Assembly: GCA_028282295.1 (NCBI GenBank)
Contig: JANQIE010000143.1
Location: 1 to 41,548 of the forward strand
DNA length: 41,548 bases
Direction: 5' to 3'
Source of the DNA: Desulfobacterales bacterium
GTDB taxonomy: Bacteria; Desulfobacterota; Desulfobacteria; Desulfobacterales; JANQIE01
Numbering within the stretch: position 1 is the first letter of the stretch; the number at the start of each line of letters is the position of its first letter. The notes beneath the pieces are model-generated. The model saw only the letters and a list, made by a program, of their open reading frames with translations, made no database searches and was not told the origin of the DNA. The translations under genes and the position numbers were made by a program. Shown here in pieces: positions 19,501 through 28,666 of the stretch.

Positions 19501-22500
19501 GTGAAGCGATAGAAAGCACAAAACACGTACTGGTGCCGATGAATGTCGAGGCATTGGCGGTGGGTCGGCAGGTGGTTACCCCGCAGCAGGGCTGGAGCGA
19601 TTTGCGCCCTGATTTTGCCCGTTTGTACAAGGGCAAAATCCTGGGCGGGCAATTGACCCCGTCCCTTGACACGCAAAAAAAAATGGATCTGCCGGCAGGC
19701 ATCCATCTGCACTGGGCCCTGCCGGATGCCCTGACCCATGGGCGCCAGGTCCGTTCGCAAAACGGGGACGCGCCTTCAACCCCGCCAAAGTTTCCGCACA
19801 TTCCCAACCGCTGGATGGTGCAACGGATCAGTCGTCAACCGGATACCGGCAAAATCGCCGTGCGGGCCTGGATCATCGAGAGCGACTATCTGTTCGGTGC
19901 AAAAGAGGATGCACCGGCGCACTGCGTGACCATTCCGAAACTCGATGCGCTGCCGTTGTTCGCGCGGGCCGGCAAATGTGTCGATTACAGTGGCTGGCGC
20001 GAGGGGGCCGACCCGGCCTACAAATTCAAACTCACGGCCCTGGGGTACGGTGATCCGGCCTTTGCCGCCTTCTACCCGGCCTGTAAAAGCCTGTTGGGGT
20101 TTCATGATGCCCTGGATGATGTGCCGGACAACACCACTTTGACCTACATGGTGGCCGGCTGGTATTCGGACGCGACCCAGGACCCGCTGTTTCATGGCGA
20201 TCAGCCCTACGCGCCGGCCGAATGGATCGCGCGGCTCGGTGAATTGAAATGGTCGGTCGATCCGCCGTATCCGATTTTCAGGGCTGATCCGCAGACCCAT
20301 CGTTTTGTTATCTCCGGCTACGGCGATTTAAGCGCGCAATTTCCCGTGGGCGCGGCGTTCGAAGTGCTGGGGGATACCGCCAACCGCGGCAGTTACTCCG
20401 TTACCGGCACGTCCTACGAGGCGCCGGAATTCAGCCTTGCGGTGGCCAACGTTCCCGACGATCAGACCGGCGGCCGGATTGCGCCGCCGCAAATGGCCTG
20501 CCCGGACCGCACGGTTTGCCACGGTCAGGTCTACAACATTGCGTGGCGCGATAAAAATACGGTGTATGCTTCCCAGGTGCCTGATCTGGATGCGGACAAC
20601 TGCCGGGTGGCCGTGGGCAATTCTTCCGGCGAGGCCTTGGCCGCGCTGTTTGCCGAAACGCTGGATCATCCCCGGGCCGAAGATCTGCTGACCGCTTTGC
20701 AGGGCGATATTTTGTCGCACAACACCGATAACCGGGAACTGGAAGCATTGCTGCATCAAAACCGGTTCAGTTCTTTTGACGGCGGCCGCATCCTCGGCGT
20801 GCGCAGGGAAACCGGCCGGGAACCCGACGCCACGACGGGCCAGGAGGCGGCCTTGTCGGATGAAACCATGCACCGGCTGGATGCGGTGAATCAGGCTCAG
20901 ACCCAACGGGCGCGCCTGCGCCGCGAACTGACCGACTACCGCTGGGAGCTTTATGCGGCGTGGTACAAGCAGGTGTTGGCGCAGGGCGCGGTTCGCCTGG
21001 ACGATCAGATCGAGGCCCTGAAGCGGAAGATCGCCGATCTGCAAGCGGCGCTCACGGCCGACGACTCCCGGCTTCGTGCGGGGCGTGACGATTTTAAAGC
21101 CGCCTTGCAGGCCAAGTTCAAGGACCTGACCCCTGTCACCACCCCCGCACCGCCGTTCTGGCAGGCCAATGAGCCGGTGGTGCTGGTGGCGTCGGAAGCC
21201 ACCCGTGCCTCCAAACGTCACGGGCACGACGGCCGCTTTGCGGATACCGGTGAACTGCACTGCCGGATCAGTGGTCAGGAGACCACGGCGATTGTTGTCG
21301 ATATTCCCAACAACCGGCGTGATGTCACTGTTCCGGCCGCGCAGACATTCGATGTTATGCGGGACACCTTTACCGGCGGCGGGGCTGTGCCGCCGGGAAT
21401 TACCGCGGCGCTGCTGCACGAATGCCTGCTGCTCGATCCGTCCCGGGCCGGGCAGATCGCCGATCAGGCGTATCGTGAGGCGGGACTGACCACGCAACCC
21501 GGCCGGGCGGCCCTGCTCGCCGACATCGACGCCTGGCAACGGCCGGAAACCGCCGCCACCCCAACCACCGCCCGCAGTATCGGTGTCCCGCCGTCACCGA
21601 TCGGCCGGTGCGACTGGCACAGCAATCCCTGGCTGCCGGTGTTTTTGAAATGGCGTCTGGTGTGGCACAGCTCCTATGGGCAGATACCGGACGCCCTGGC
21701 AAAGTGGTCGTTCACGGGTGATGGCGAGGATTATCGCTTTACGGGTGACGCGTCCGACGACCAAAACGGTGCGTTTTACGAAGGCTACACCATCCTGACG
21801 CCACATGCCCTGCGCAAGTTCAAGGAGGCCGTGGAGACATATAACCGGACGGCCAAAGATCCGGCCCTGGAAAAGATCATCACCCAATTGGGCGACCTGA
21901 ACATCCTGTCCCAGTTTCTGGGCGGGCTGCAAAAAGCCTTTACCATGCGCGACACGGTATTGCAGCTTCCGCCGATCAAACTGCCGCCGGACGAAGAGAT
22001 CATCGATCCGATTGCCGCCTTTGTCAGCGATGCCGCTGATGCGTCCCCTGATCCGGATAAACCGTTTCTGCCGATCCGGGCCGGGCACGCCAGATTGCTT
22101 GAGGTGGCCGTGGTGGATGCCTTTGGTCAAACCATGGCGCTGCCGGATGAATGCCTTGCCAGACCGGCGCGGGCCGTCAACCTGCGCATCGACGGCGCCA
22201 AGTACGCCCCCCTGATCGAACTGCCGCCCCGGGTGGCCCAGCCGATGCGGCTGCGTTTTGACTGGCCGGCGGCGGCCAACCCGGCGAGCGTGCCGGTGAA
22301 CAGCCCCATCTGCGGGTGGGTCATGCCCAACTATCTGGATAAGAATCTGCTTTTTTTCGATGCCGACGGCAACGGGTTGGGCGCCGTGCAAAAAATTCTG
22401 CGTGAATCCGCGGCCGGCGGCACCGGCGGGGCCGCCCAAAAAGATCTGAAAGCCTTTTTCTGGGTTCCGCAGCCGGGCACGGAACTGCAACCCACGGATA

Positions 22501-23576
22501 TTTTCAACCCTGAACTGAAACAGTTTGTCCACTTTCTCACGGCCATGGACGCGGACACCGGTGACGCTTTTTGGCGCGTGCTCGACACGGCCGTCAGTAA
22601 AATGGATTCCGGGGTGCCCGAGGACGATCCGCTGCTGAGCATCCTTGTGGGCCGCCCCCTGGTGCTGGTGAGCGCTTCCTTGAATCTGGAGTTGGCCGGG
22701 TTGCCGGCCTATGACCAGGCCCTGGACAAGGTTGGCCGGGCCGATACCGGCGGTTTCGATCAGATCCAATTCCCGTTGCTGCTTGGTGATGCCGGGAAGG
22801 ACACCGACGGTCTGGTGGGGTATTTTCGCATGTCCGAGCCCGCGGTTGCGGATTTAGGGCCGTTCCTGCCGGCGGCGGGCGCGCCGGGGCCCGGTGTGCC
22901 CGGCACCATCGAACCGGCGACGCCGCTGACGTTGACGTGTTCCCGTCCGCAGCCGCTGACCCTGTTGATGGACCCGCTGGCCCGCGTGCACGCCCGCACC
23001 GGTGTGCTGCCCAAAACCTACGGTGAATTGCCCCACCGGTGGCGGTCGGCGGCCAAGGCGGTCCGGACCGCCTTTTTCCAGGCGGCCCCGGTTATCAGTC
23101 CGGGCGGTGATTTGCGCCTGCCGAAACCGTCCGACGATTTCGGTAAATGGTCCTGGGCCTGCCGCCCGCAGGTGACCGTGTGGAAGCAGTACGACACCAT
23201 CGATCCGCTCGGCGACCGGGCCGGTTTTCCGCCGGTGCGCCAGCAACTGCAGGAGGGGTGGCTCAAACTGAAACTCAATCCCGTGGCCGTTTTGAAATTC
23301 AGCGTGCGGGAAGGGACGCTGCACGTCCGCCCCCAAACCAACGTCACACTGCAGTGGCTGTTGAAGGGCGGCACGCGGCTGCGTCTGTCCGCGGGACCCG
23401 CGGCACAAAAACCGGAAGTAAAACCGGAAACCATCTGGGAGCGGACCGCCCCTTTTGAAGAGCAGTGTCGGGTGCGGGTCGTCGTCGACACCACGTACAC
23501 GTTGCGCTTGAGCGATGACGACGGCAACTACAGCGAAAAACAAATAACCATAACCGTTGACAAGGAGCAGACTTAA
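19497..23576 (+). CDS. Giant conserved protein of unknown function (1359 aa)
   Basis: This is the longest product in the window. It has no signal peptide or membrane segments. The N-terminal ~170 residues contain GIHLHWALPDALTHG and IPNRWMVQRISR, which look like a domain signature. A long coiled coil lies at about 455-545 (helices with LRRELTDYRWEL and IEALKRKIADLQAAL). The middle carries a GRCDWHSNPWLPVFLKW block and a PLLSILVGRPLVLVSASL block. The last ~90 residues are an Ig-like beta domain (strands VTLQWLLKGG, TTYTLRLSDDDG). The layout suggests a large scaffold or fibre subunit. It is coupled to the 287-aa gene by ATGA and to the next gene by TAATG. Confidence 0.8.
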   Translation: MSEAIESTKHVLVPMNVEALAVGRQVVTPQQGWSDLRPDFARLYKGKILGGQLTPSLDTQKKMDLPAGIHLHWALPDALTHGRQVRSQNGDAPSTPPKFPHIPNRWMVQRISRQPDTGKIAVRAWIIESDYLFGAKEDAPAHCVTIPKLDALPLFARAGKCVDYSGWREGADPAYKFKLTALGYGDPAFAAFYPACKSLLGFHDALDDVPDNTTLTYMVAGWYSDATQDPLFHGDQPYAPAEWIARLGELKWSVDPPYPIFRADPQTHRFVISGYGDLSAQFPVGAAFEVLGDTANRGSYSVTGTSYEAPEFSLAVANVPDDQTGGRIAPPQMACPDRTVCHGQVYNIAWRDKNTVYASQVPDLDADNCRVAVGNSSGEALAALFAETLDHPRAEDLLTALQGDILSHNTDNRELEALLHQNRFSSFDGGRILGVRRETGREPDATTGQEAALSDETMHRLDAVNQAQTQRARLRRELTDYRWELYAAWYKQVLAQGAVRLDDQIEALKRKIADLQAALTADDSRLRAGRDDFKAALQAKFKDLTPVTTPAPPFWQANEPVVLVASEATRASKRHGHDGRFADTGELHCRISGQETTAIVVDIPNNRRDVTVPAAQTFDVMRDTFTGGGAVPPGITAALLHECLLLDPSRAGQIADQAYREAGLTTQPGRAALLADIDAWQRPETAATPTTARSIGVPPSPIGRCDWHSNPWLPVFLKWRLVWHSSYGQIPDALAKWSFTGDGEDYRFTGDASDDQNGAFYEGYTILTPHALRKFKEAVETYNRTAKDPALEKIITQLGDLNILSQFLGGLQKAFTMRDTVLQLPPIKLPPDEEIIDPIAAFVSDAADASPDPDKPFLPIRAGHARLLEVAVVDAFGQTMALPDECLARPARAVNLRIDGAKYAPLIELPPRVAQPMRLRFDWPAAANPASVPVNSPICGWVMPNYLDKNLLFFDADGNGLGAVQKILRESAAGGTGGAAQKDLKAFFWVPQPGTELQPTDIFNPELKQFVHFLTAMDADTGDAFWRVLDTAVSKMDSGVPEDDPLLSILVGRPLVLVSASLNLELAGLPAYDQALDKVGRADTGGFDQIQFPLLLGDAGKDTDGLVGYFRMSEPAVADLGPFLPAAGAPGPGVPGTIEPATPLTLTCSRPQPLTLLMDPLARVHARTGVLPKTYGELPHRWRSAAKAVRTAFFQAAPVISPGGDLRLPKPSDDFGKWSWACRPQVTVWKQYDTIDPLGDRAGFPPVRQQLQEGWLKLKLNPVAVLKFSVREGTLHVRPQTNVTLQWLLKGGTRLRLSAGPAAQKPEVKPETIWERTAPFEEQCRVRVVVDTTYTLRLSDDDGNYSEKQITITVDKEQT

Positions 23577-25237
23577 TGGCCGCCAAACCGTTGCATCTGA
23601 CCGCCGAAATTGTCGCTGACCAAACCAGCGTTACGTTGGGCCAAGGCAATCGGGATAAAAATAGAATCACCATCGCCCTCGCCAATACTTCCGATGAACC
23701 GGTGACGTTCGGCGGTTTTGGTCAAAACGGGACCTTCACCCTGAGCTTTACCATCGGTTCGGGGGCGCAGGATCTTGTCCGCACATTGGCCGAGAGTGTC
23801 AAGCTTGAAATCGATGCCCCGCAGGGTTGGCAGGCCGAGAAGTATAAAAAGATCGACAACCGGGCGGTCTATGCCTTTGACCTGCCGGAAACGGTTTTCG
23901 GTCCCAAGGAACGTAAAACCGTCACCGTGAAAGCGTTTGAGTGTTGCACCGATCCGGGACAGGCCCATCTGCAACTCGCTTTGGCGATATCCGGCTACGA
24001 AGCGTTTGCTGCGGCCGTGGACGTGGCGAAAAAGGCGGCGGCCTTTGAATTGCTGTTCTTCGAGGCGGATCCGTCCTACATCACCACTGAAGACGAGAAG
24101 CAGGCCTTCACGCTCGCCTGGAGCACGATCAAGGCCGGCCGGGTGGTTCTGACCAAAAACGGGCGTGATCCGATCACCTTCACTGCCGGCGGGGATGAAG
24201 GTTTTGAAAACGGTAAAAAGTTTACGTATACCAAAGACCATCCGGACCTTGCCGCCACCGACTACGAATTGACGGCCTATGACGAAACCGGCACGCAGCC
24301 GCCCAAGTCCGTCAAACAGACGGTGTATGTGCTGCAACCCGGATGGCATGAAGTCGAATTTCGTCGCCAATACGGCTACCCGGCGGTGTTGTGCAACCTG
24401 GACGACGTCAACCTGTACGGTATTTTCATTAAAAACGGACAGGCCTGTCTGTGTTCGTCCAAGCACCCCTATGCGGTCTGGAACCTGGAAACCGACGCTG
24501 TTCCGCAAGACATGGGCACCAGCCCCGGTGTCGGTTTCAAGAGCCGTCTTTGGCTGGTCGGCGGCAGTAGTGTGGCGCCCGAAACCTGTTCCAACCGGAT
24601 GTATGCCTACGATGCGCAGACAGCCCAGTGGCAGGCGCAGACCGCCGGCTGGACGGCCCGCATGGGGCATGCCTGCGTGGTCTTCAATCAGCGCCTGTGG
24701 GTCATGGGCGGACTCGACGGCAACGGGAATCCCCTGCAGGACGTTCACAGCATGGATGCCCAGGGCTCCTGGCAGCGTCACGCCGATGCCCCCTGGGCCC
24801 CGCGCTGCATGGCGGCCGTGGCGGTCTACCGGAACAGGCTTTGGATTTACGGCGGTTGCGCGGAACCCTTCGGTGATGCCCGGACGGATATGTGGACCTC
24901 GGCGGACGGCGAGCACTGGGACCAATATGAAATTTTGCCGCATCCGAAGGACGGGGCCCTGGGCGAACCGATCAGCAATGACTTGCAGGTCATCGACAAC
25001 GAACTCTACTTGCTGGGCTCGTTTCGATCGGGGTATTTGTTGAAAGCCAGGAATTTCAGGTTGAACCGGGCGCAACGCATCTGGATTGAAATCGACGGCG
25101 ACAATCCCTGGGATCAGCAGGGCGACAATACCTTCAGCCTGAGCGGGGTGACCTTCAACGATTTACTTTTTTTACGGTCGCTCAATTACCAGACCGAAGA
25201 TAATCCGACCAAGTTGTACTTGTATAAAAAATTCTAA
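23576..25237 (+). CDS. Ig-like/Kelch beta-propeller protein
   Basis: This is a 553-aa protein without a signal peptide. The N-terminal ~145 residues are beta-rich. Residues ~160-255 look like an Ig-fold of the kind with F-TLAWSTIKAGRVVLTKNG and DYELTAYDETG. The C-terminal ~280 residues hold at least three Kelch repeats: SRLWLVGGSS with MYAYD and W, QRLWVMGGLDG with VHSMD and W, and NRLWIYGGCAE with MWTSADG and W, plus a final NELYLLGSF. Kelch propellers bind proteins or glycans. Its start overlaps the stop of the 1359-aa gene by one base. It is likely a binding component of the same assembly. Confidence 0.85.
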   Translation: MAAKPLHLTAEIVADQTSVTLGQGNRDKNRITIALANTSDEPVTFGGFGQNGTFTLSFTIGSGAQDLVRTLAESVKLEIDAPQGWQAEKYKKIDNRAVYAFDLPETVFGPKERKTVTVKAFECCTDPGQAHLQLALAISGYEAFAAAVDVAKKAAAFELLFFEADPSYITTEDEKQAFTLAWSTIKAGRVVLTKNGRDPITFTAGGDEGFENGKKFTYTKDHPDLAATDYELTAYDETGTQPPKSVKQTVYVLQPGWHEVEFRRQYGYPAVLCNLDDVNLYGIFIKNGQACLCSSKHPYAVWNLETDAVPQDMGTSPGVGFKSRLWLVGGSSVAPETCSNRMYAYDAQTAQWQAQTAGWTARMGHACVVFNQRLWVMGGLDGNGNPLQDVHSMDAQGSWQRHADAPWAPRCMAAVAVYRNRLWIYGGCAEPFGDARTDMWTSADGEHWDQYEILPHPKDGALGEPISNDLQVIDNELYLLGSFRSGYLLKARNFRLNRAQRIWIEIDGDNPWDQQGDNTFSLSGVTFNDLLFLRSLNYQTEDNPTKLYLYKKF

Positions 25238-25251
25238 TAAGGAGCCAGATC

Positions 25252-27090
25252 ATGGGTTATTTCAAGGCAATCCGAATTCTTCTGATTCTCTGCGCCGGCC
25301 TGTTCCTGTGGGTGTCGCCGGCAGCGGCCCTGCTCAAGGCGACCACGGTTTTGCTGCCCAGCGAAGATGTTAGTGAACCGGCCCGCCCGGATAACATGTT
25401 GCGGGTGGCGGCCGACGGCTCGGCGCCCATTAAACTGGTCAGCACGGCCAGGCTGCGGTTCGACCTGCAATCGATTCCCGCCGCCGCCGACATTACCGGT
25501 GTGACCTTGCGGGTGGAAGGGCAGGCGGTTCAGGAAAATCAGGCGGATGTCAATCCGCAGATGGTCCGTATTTTCACCAACAAAGAAGGGCAGGGCGGTT
25601 CCATCGGCAGTTGGTTCGCCAAGGGCGGTGACACGGTTTTCACCGCGACGTCGGACGCCATGCGCCGGTCCGTGGTTGCCGCCCGCAAGGCCGGCCAAAC
25701 GTTGACGTTGTGGTTGCGCTCAAAGAGCCGCTTGAGCGACTGGCATTACTTCTCGACGCAGTTCTACGGGACTGATACCGCCAGCCAGCCCCGGTTGATT
25801 ATCGAATTCAGCCTTGATCTGCCGACCGTGGCGCCGCCGGAAAGAACCGGGTGGCGGTTTTGCAAGGCGACAAGCCATTTCAAGGCCAAGCCGTTCGCCG
25901 GCGGGTACGGCATGCTCTCCAATCCGGTTTTTTACAATGGCAATGTTTTCTTCTTTGCCAAACCGGATGCCGATCACACCGCGTTGTTTGCCCTGCATTT
26001 TAATGGCAACGAACGCTGGCGCCGGGACATCGAAGACCCTCCGGCGCAATATGCGCGGGTCGGCTACGAGGGGACACTTTATTCCATCGGCCGGCAGCGG
26101 GTGGCGCGCTACAACCTGAATCAAAACGGCCTGCCGGGCGAAAGAACCACGATTGCAGGGCTGAAACTGGCGTTGCCGCCCGCCCTGGGGACCGACGGGA
26201 GTCTTTACTTCACGCATGAAGGATATGCCTACGGGCTCAATGCGTTGATGCAGGAGCTGTGGCGCTATCCGCAAAAAGGGACCGGATCGGCCTTCAGCCC
26301 CATCGTTCTTGCGCCGCCGGCACAACAACGGGCGTATATCGTTGCCCGGGTGAATAACCAAAACTATCTGACACCGCTCAACTGCGCCTTTGGCCGGCTG
26401 ACCGATCTGCCGTTCGCCAATAAATATACGGATTTTCATACGCCCGTGGTCATTGCCGGCGACGGGGCCACATCGGATTATGTTTACCTGGCCGCCAACT
26501 CGCAATCGGACGGGGTGCTGGCGTGCTATTCCGGCGAGGAGCAGATCTGGTCCGCCCCGGGACCGGTTTCCCAACCGGTCGCCACCGCCGACGGCAGACG
26601 ATTGGTTGCGGTGCAAAACGGCAAGCTGAAAGTATTTGACCGGCTTAATGGGCGGACAATGGCTGTTTCAACCCGTGACAATCTGGCGGCCACCTCCAAT
26701 CCGGTGCTGGATGGTGACGATAATGTCTACTTCTGGAACAATGGCATCTTTTACGGCTTTGACAAAACCTGCAAACTTTTGACAGCCCAGCAACTGCCCG
26801 GTCTGGCCGAACGGCTTGCACTTGAGTTCGCGCCCGACGGCACGCTGTATGCCCGCAATTTGAAAACCCGGCAACTGACCCTGATTCTGCCGACCCTGAA
26901 CAAACTGACGGTGAAGCCGGACAATCTGCAGACCGACACCATCTATTCGGCGGATACGGTGCGGATTGCGCCGAACCTGACATTGAGCCGGAATATCAAC
27001 ATTGCGTTGAAAGCCCGCGACCGCATTTCCATCGGGCGCGGATTCACGGTTAAAAAAGGGGCTCGTCTAACCTGCAAAACCGGATATTGA
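25252..27090 (+). CDS. Exported repeat-propeller protein with coathanger-like C-terminus
   Basis: A clear AAGGAG precedes the start. Residues 1-25 are a signal peptide (ending SPAAA), the first in the cluster. A domain of the DNRLRE/CBM96-like type follows (RLRFDLQSIPAAADITGVTLRVEG), then about seven propeller-like strands sets (NGNVFFFAKP, DGSLYFTHEG, DNVYFWNNG). The end carries NINIALKARDRISIGRGFTVKKGA, which resembles the C-terminal '3-coathanger stack' motif of secreted adhesin-like proteins. It is 14 bp after the Kelch gene. It probably sits in the periplasm or on the surface. Confidence 0.75.
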   Translation: MGYFKAIRILLILCAGLFLWVSPAAALLKATTVLLPSEDVSEPARPDNMLRVAADGSAPIKLVSTARLRFDLQSIPAAADITGVTLRVEGQAVQENQADVNPQMVRIFTNKEGQGGSIGSWFAKGGDTVFTATSDAMRRSVVAARKAGQTLTLWLRSKSRLSDWHYFSTQFYGTDTASQPRLIIEFSLDLPTVAPPERTGWRFCKATSHFKAKPFAGGYGMLSNPVFYNGNVFFFAKPDADHTALFALHFNGNERWRRDIEDPPAQYARVGYEGTLYSIGRQRVARYNLNQNGLPGERTTIAGLKLALPPALGTDGSLYFTHEGYAYGLNALMQELWRYPQKGTGSAFSPIVLAPPAQQRAYIVARVNNQNYLTPLNCAFGRLTDLPFANKYTDFHTPVVIAGDGATSDYVYLAANSQSDGVLACYSGEEQIWSAPGPVSQPVATADGRRLVAVQNGKLKVFDRLNGRTMAVSTRDNLAATSNPVLDGDDNVYFWNNGIFYGFDKTCKLLTAQQLPGLAERLALEFAPDGTLYARNLKTRQLTLILPTLNKLTVKPDNLQTDTIYSADTVRIAPNLTLSRNINIALKARDRISIGRGFTVKKGARLTCKTGY

Positions 27091-27116
27091 CCGGATATTG
27101 ACCGGATATTGATTGG
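27079..27116. repeat. 11-bp tandem repeat spanning a stop codon
   Basis: CCGGATATTGA is repeated three times, with a fourth degenerate unit. The first copy contains the TGA stop of the exported propeller gene, so the repeats extend into the 3' untranslated side. Confidence 0.8.
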
Positions 27117-27136
27117 ATGACCAGAGGGAGGTCGAT

Positions 27137-27811
27137 ATGATGTTGAATGTACCAAGCGGGATCATGCGCTGGGGTGTTCTTCTGCTCACACTCACGAGTG
27201 TTTTGCTTCTGTCGGCAGGGCACCTGCCGGTTCAGGCGCAAGACAGCGACGACGCCCTGTTCATCGATGACCAGGGCCGGGTCGGCATCGGCAATCAAAC
27301 CCCCGGAGCGCCGCTGGATGTAACCGGCGTGATTCGCGGGGTTGGCATGGTGCCGCCGGGCGGCATCGTGATGTTCAGCGGCCAGGTGGCCACCTCGTTT
27401 GACGCCAAGGGACGGGGATTGACGGGAACGCCTTACGAAGGCTGGCAGCTTTGCAACGGCAACAACGGGGCGCCGAATCTGGCCCACCGGTTTATTCTGC
27501 CCTCTGCCGCGGCCAAGGGCGAAGATATCGGCCACACCGGTGGTCAGGACAAGGTGACTTTAAAAATAAAGCATCTGCCGTCGCACAATCATAACGGCAG
27601 CACAGGCAACGCGACCACTCAACTGCCGAAGATATTAAGCGGCACCGCGGCCCGCAAGGCCGGTTTGGTTATCAAGACCACTTCGGTCAGCGGCCCGCAC
27701 AGGGAAGACAAAAGCCACCACCATGCCATCGCCGCCCAGGGCGGCGGGCAACCCCATGAGAACATGCCGCCTTACTATGTTTTGGCTTTCATCATGCGAT
27801 TGCCGCAGTGA
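27137..27811 (+). CDS. Exported phage-tail-collar protein 1
   Basis: This is a 224-aa protein; the start at 27137 follows GAGGGAGGTCGAT. A signal peptide (hydrophobic to ~VQA) is followed by the module DDALFIDDQGRVGIGNQTP-LDVTG, the kind of beta-helix entry repeat seen in tail fibres. The rest is a collar domain: PPGGIVMFSG, YEGWQLCNGNNGAPNL, the His motif HLPSHNHNG and the C-terminal NMPPYYVLAFIMRL. Such domains form the tip of phage tail fibres and bacterial surface fibres. It is closely related to the next gene, so a duplication is likely. Confidence 0.88.
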   Translation: MMLNVPSGIMRWGVLLLTLTSVLLLSAGHLPVQAQDSDDALFIDDQGRVGIGNQTPGAPLDVTGVIRGVGMVPPGGIVMFSGQVATSFDAKGRGLTGTPYEGWQLCNGNNGAPNLAHRFILPSAAAKGEDIGHTGGQDKVTLKIKHLPSHNHNGSTGNATTQLPKILSGTAARKAGLVIKTTSVSGPHREDKSHHHAIAAQGGGQPHENMPPYYVLAFIMRLPQ

Positions 27812-27865
27812 GATCGCTTCCATCGACTGAAGACTGAATAGGAACAAATTAAGAAAGGAATCGGA

Positions 27866-28648
27866 ATGACGCACGCAAGTATGCAAGGGGGAAGAAGTTT
27901 ACGATCGATTCGAGCCGGCCGGCGCGGCCTTTGGAATATCTGGATTATCCGGGTCCTGCTGGCGGCGGCGGTGCTGATGCCGTCAAGCGGATTCAGCGAA
28001 CCGGCGGCCAGCGATGACGCCCTGCATATCGACACCGCCGGCCGTGTCGGCATCGGCAACCAGACACCCCGGACCACCCTGGATGTGTCCGGCACGATTT
28101 CGGGTATCGGCATGGTGCCGCCGGGCGGTATTGTCATGTTCAGCGGTGATGTGAGCCAAACCTTCGATGCCGACGGCAAAGGCTTGGCCGGCACCCGGTA
28201 TGAAGGCTGGCAGCTTTGCAACGGCAACAACAATGCGCCGGATCTTCGCAATCGCTTCGTGGTCGCAGCCGGCGGAAAATACAAGCGGGGCGATAACGGC
28301 GGCAAGGATATGATCGCGTTGAGTGTCGATCACATGCCGGCACACAAGCATTCCGGCAGGACCGGCGGCACGGGAAAACATGAGCACTGGATCGAAGGCA
28401 CCGACGCCAACGGCCTGGCATGGCGCCAGCGGCGCATTCCGGGCACGACCACGGTTGACATGGGTTGGGGCGGCGGTAAAAACAGCGACCCGAATAAAAT
28501 GCACTGGCGCGGCATGGTCAATACGAACACCACCGGCAATCACAGTCACCCGTTCACCACCGGTGCGACCGGTAAAAGCCAACCGCATGAAAACCGGCCC
28601 CCGTTTTATGCGCTGGCCTTTATCATGCGGTTGCCGATAGCGGAATAA
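27866..28648 (+). CDS. Exported phage-tail-collar protein 2
   Basis: This is a 260-aa paralogue of the preceding gene. AAGAAAGGAATCGGA precedes the start. The N-terminus is long and Arg-rich (RAGRRG) before a hydrophobic segment ending in GFS. Then come SDDALHIDTAGRVGIGNQTP, PPGGIVMFSGDVSQTF, YEGWQLCNGNNNAPDLRNRF, HMPAHKHSGRTGG and NRPPFYALAFIMRL. The collar loop is longer than in protein 1 and adds a GTGKHEHWIEG-type His-rich stretch, which could bind metal as tail-tip His clusters do. The differing loops suggest different ligands. Confidence 0.88.
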   Translation: MTHASMQGGRSLRSIRAGRRGLWNIWIIRVLLAAAVLMPSSGFSEPAASDDALHIDTAGRVGIGNQTPRTTLDVSGTISGIGMVPPGGIVMFSGDVSQTFDADGKGLAGTRYEGWQLCNGNNNAPDLRNRFVVAAGGKYKRGDNGGKDMIALSVDHMPAHKHSGRTGGTGKHEHWIEGTDANGLAWRQRRIPGTTTVDMGWGGGKNSDPNKMHWRGMVNTNTTGNHSHPFTTGATGKSQPHENRPPFYALAFIMRLPIAE

Positions 28649-28666
28649 AAAAAAGGAGAAGCGATC

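Noticed and set aside
23573-25075. 500-aa minus-strand open frame
   Set aside because: It lies entirely opposite the Ig-like/Kelch gene, whose repeats and coupling are clear; no start signal on the minus strand.
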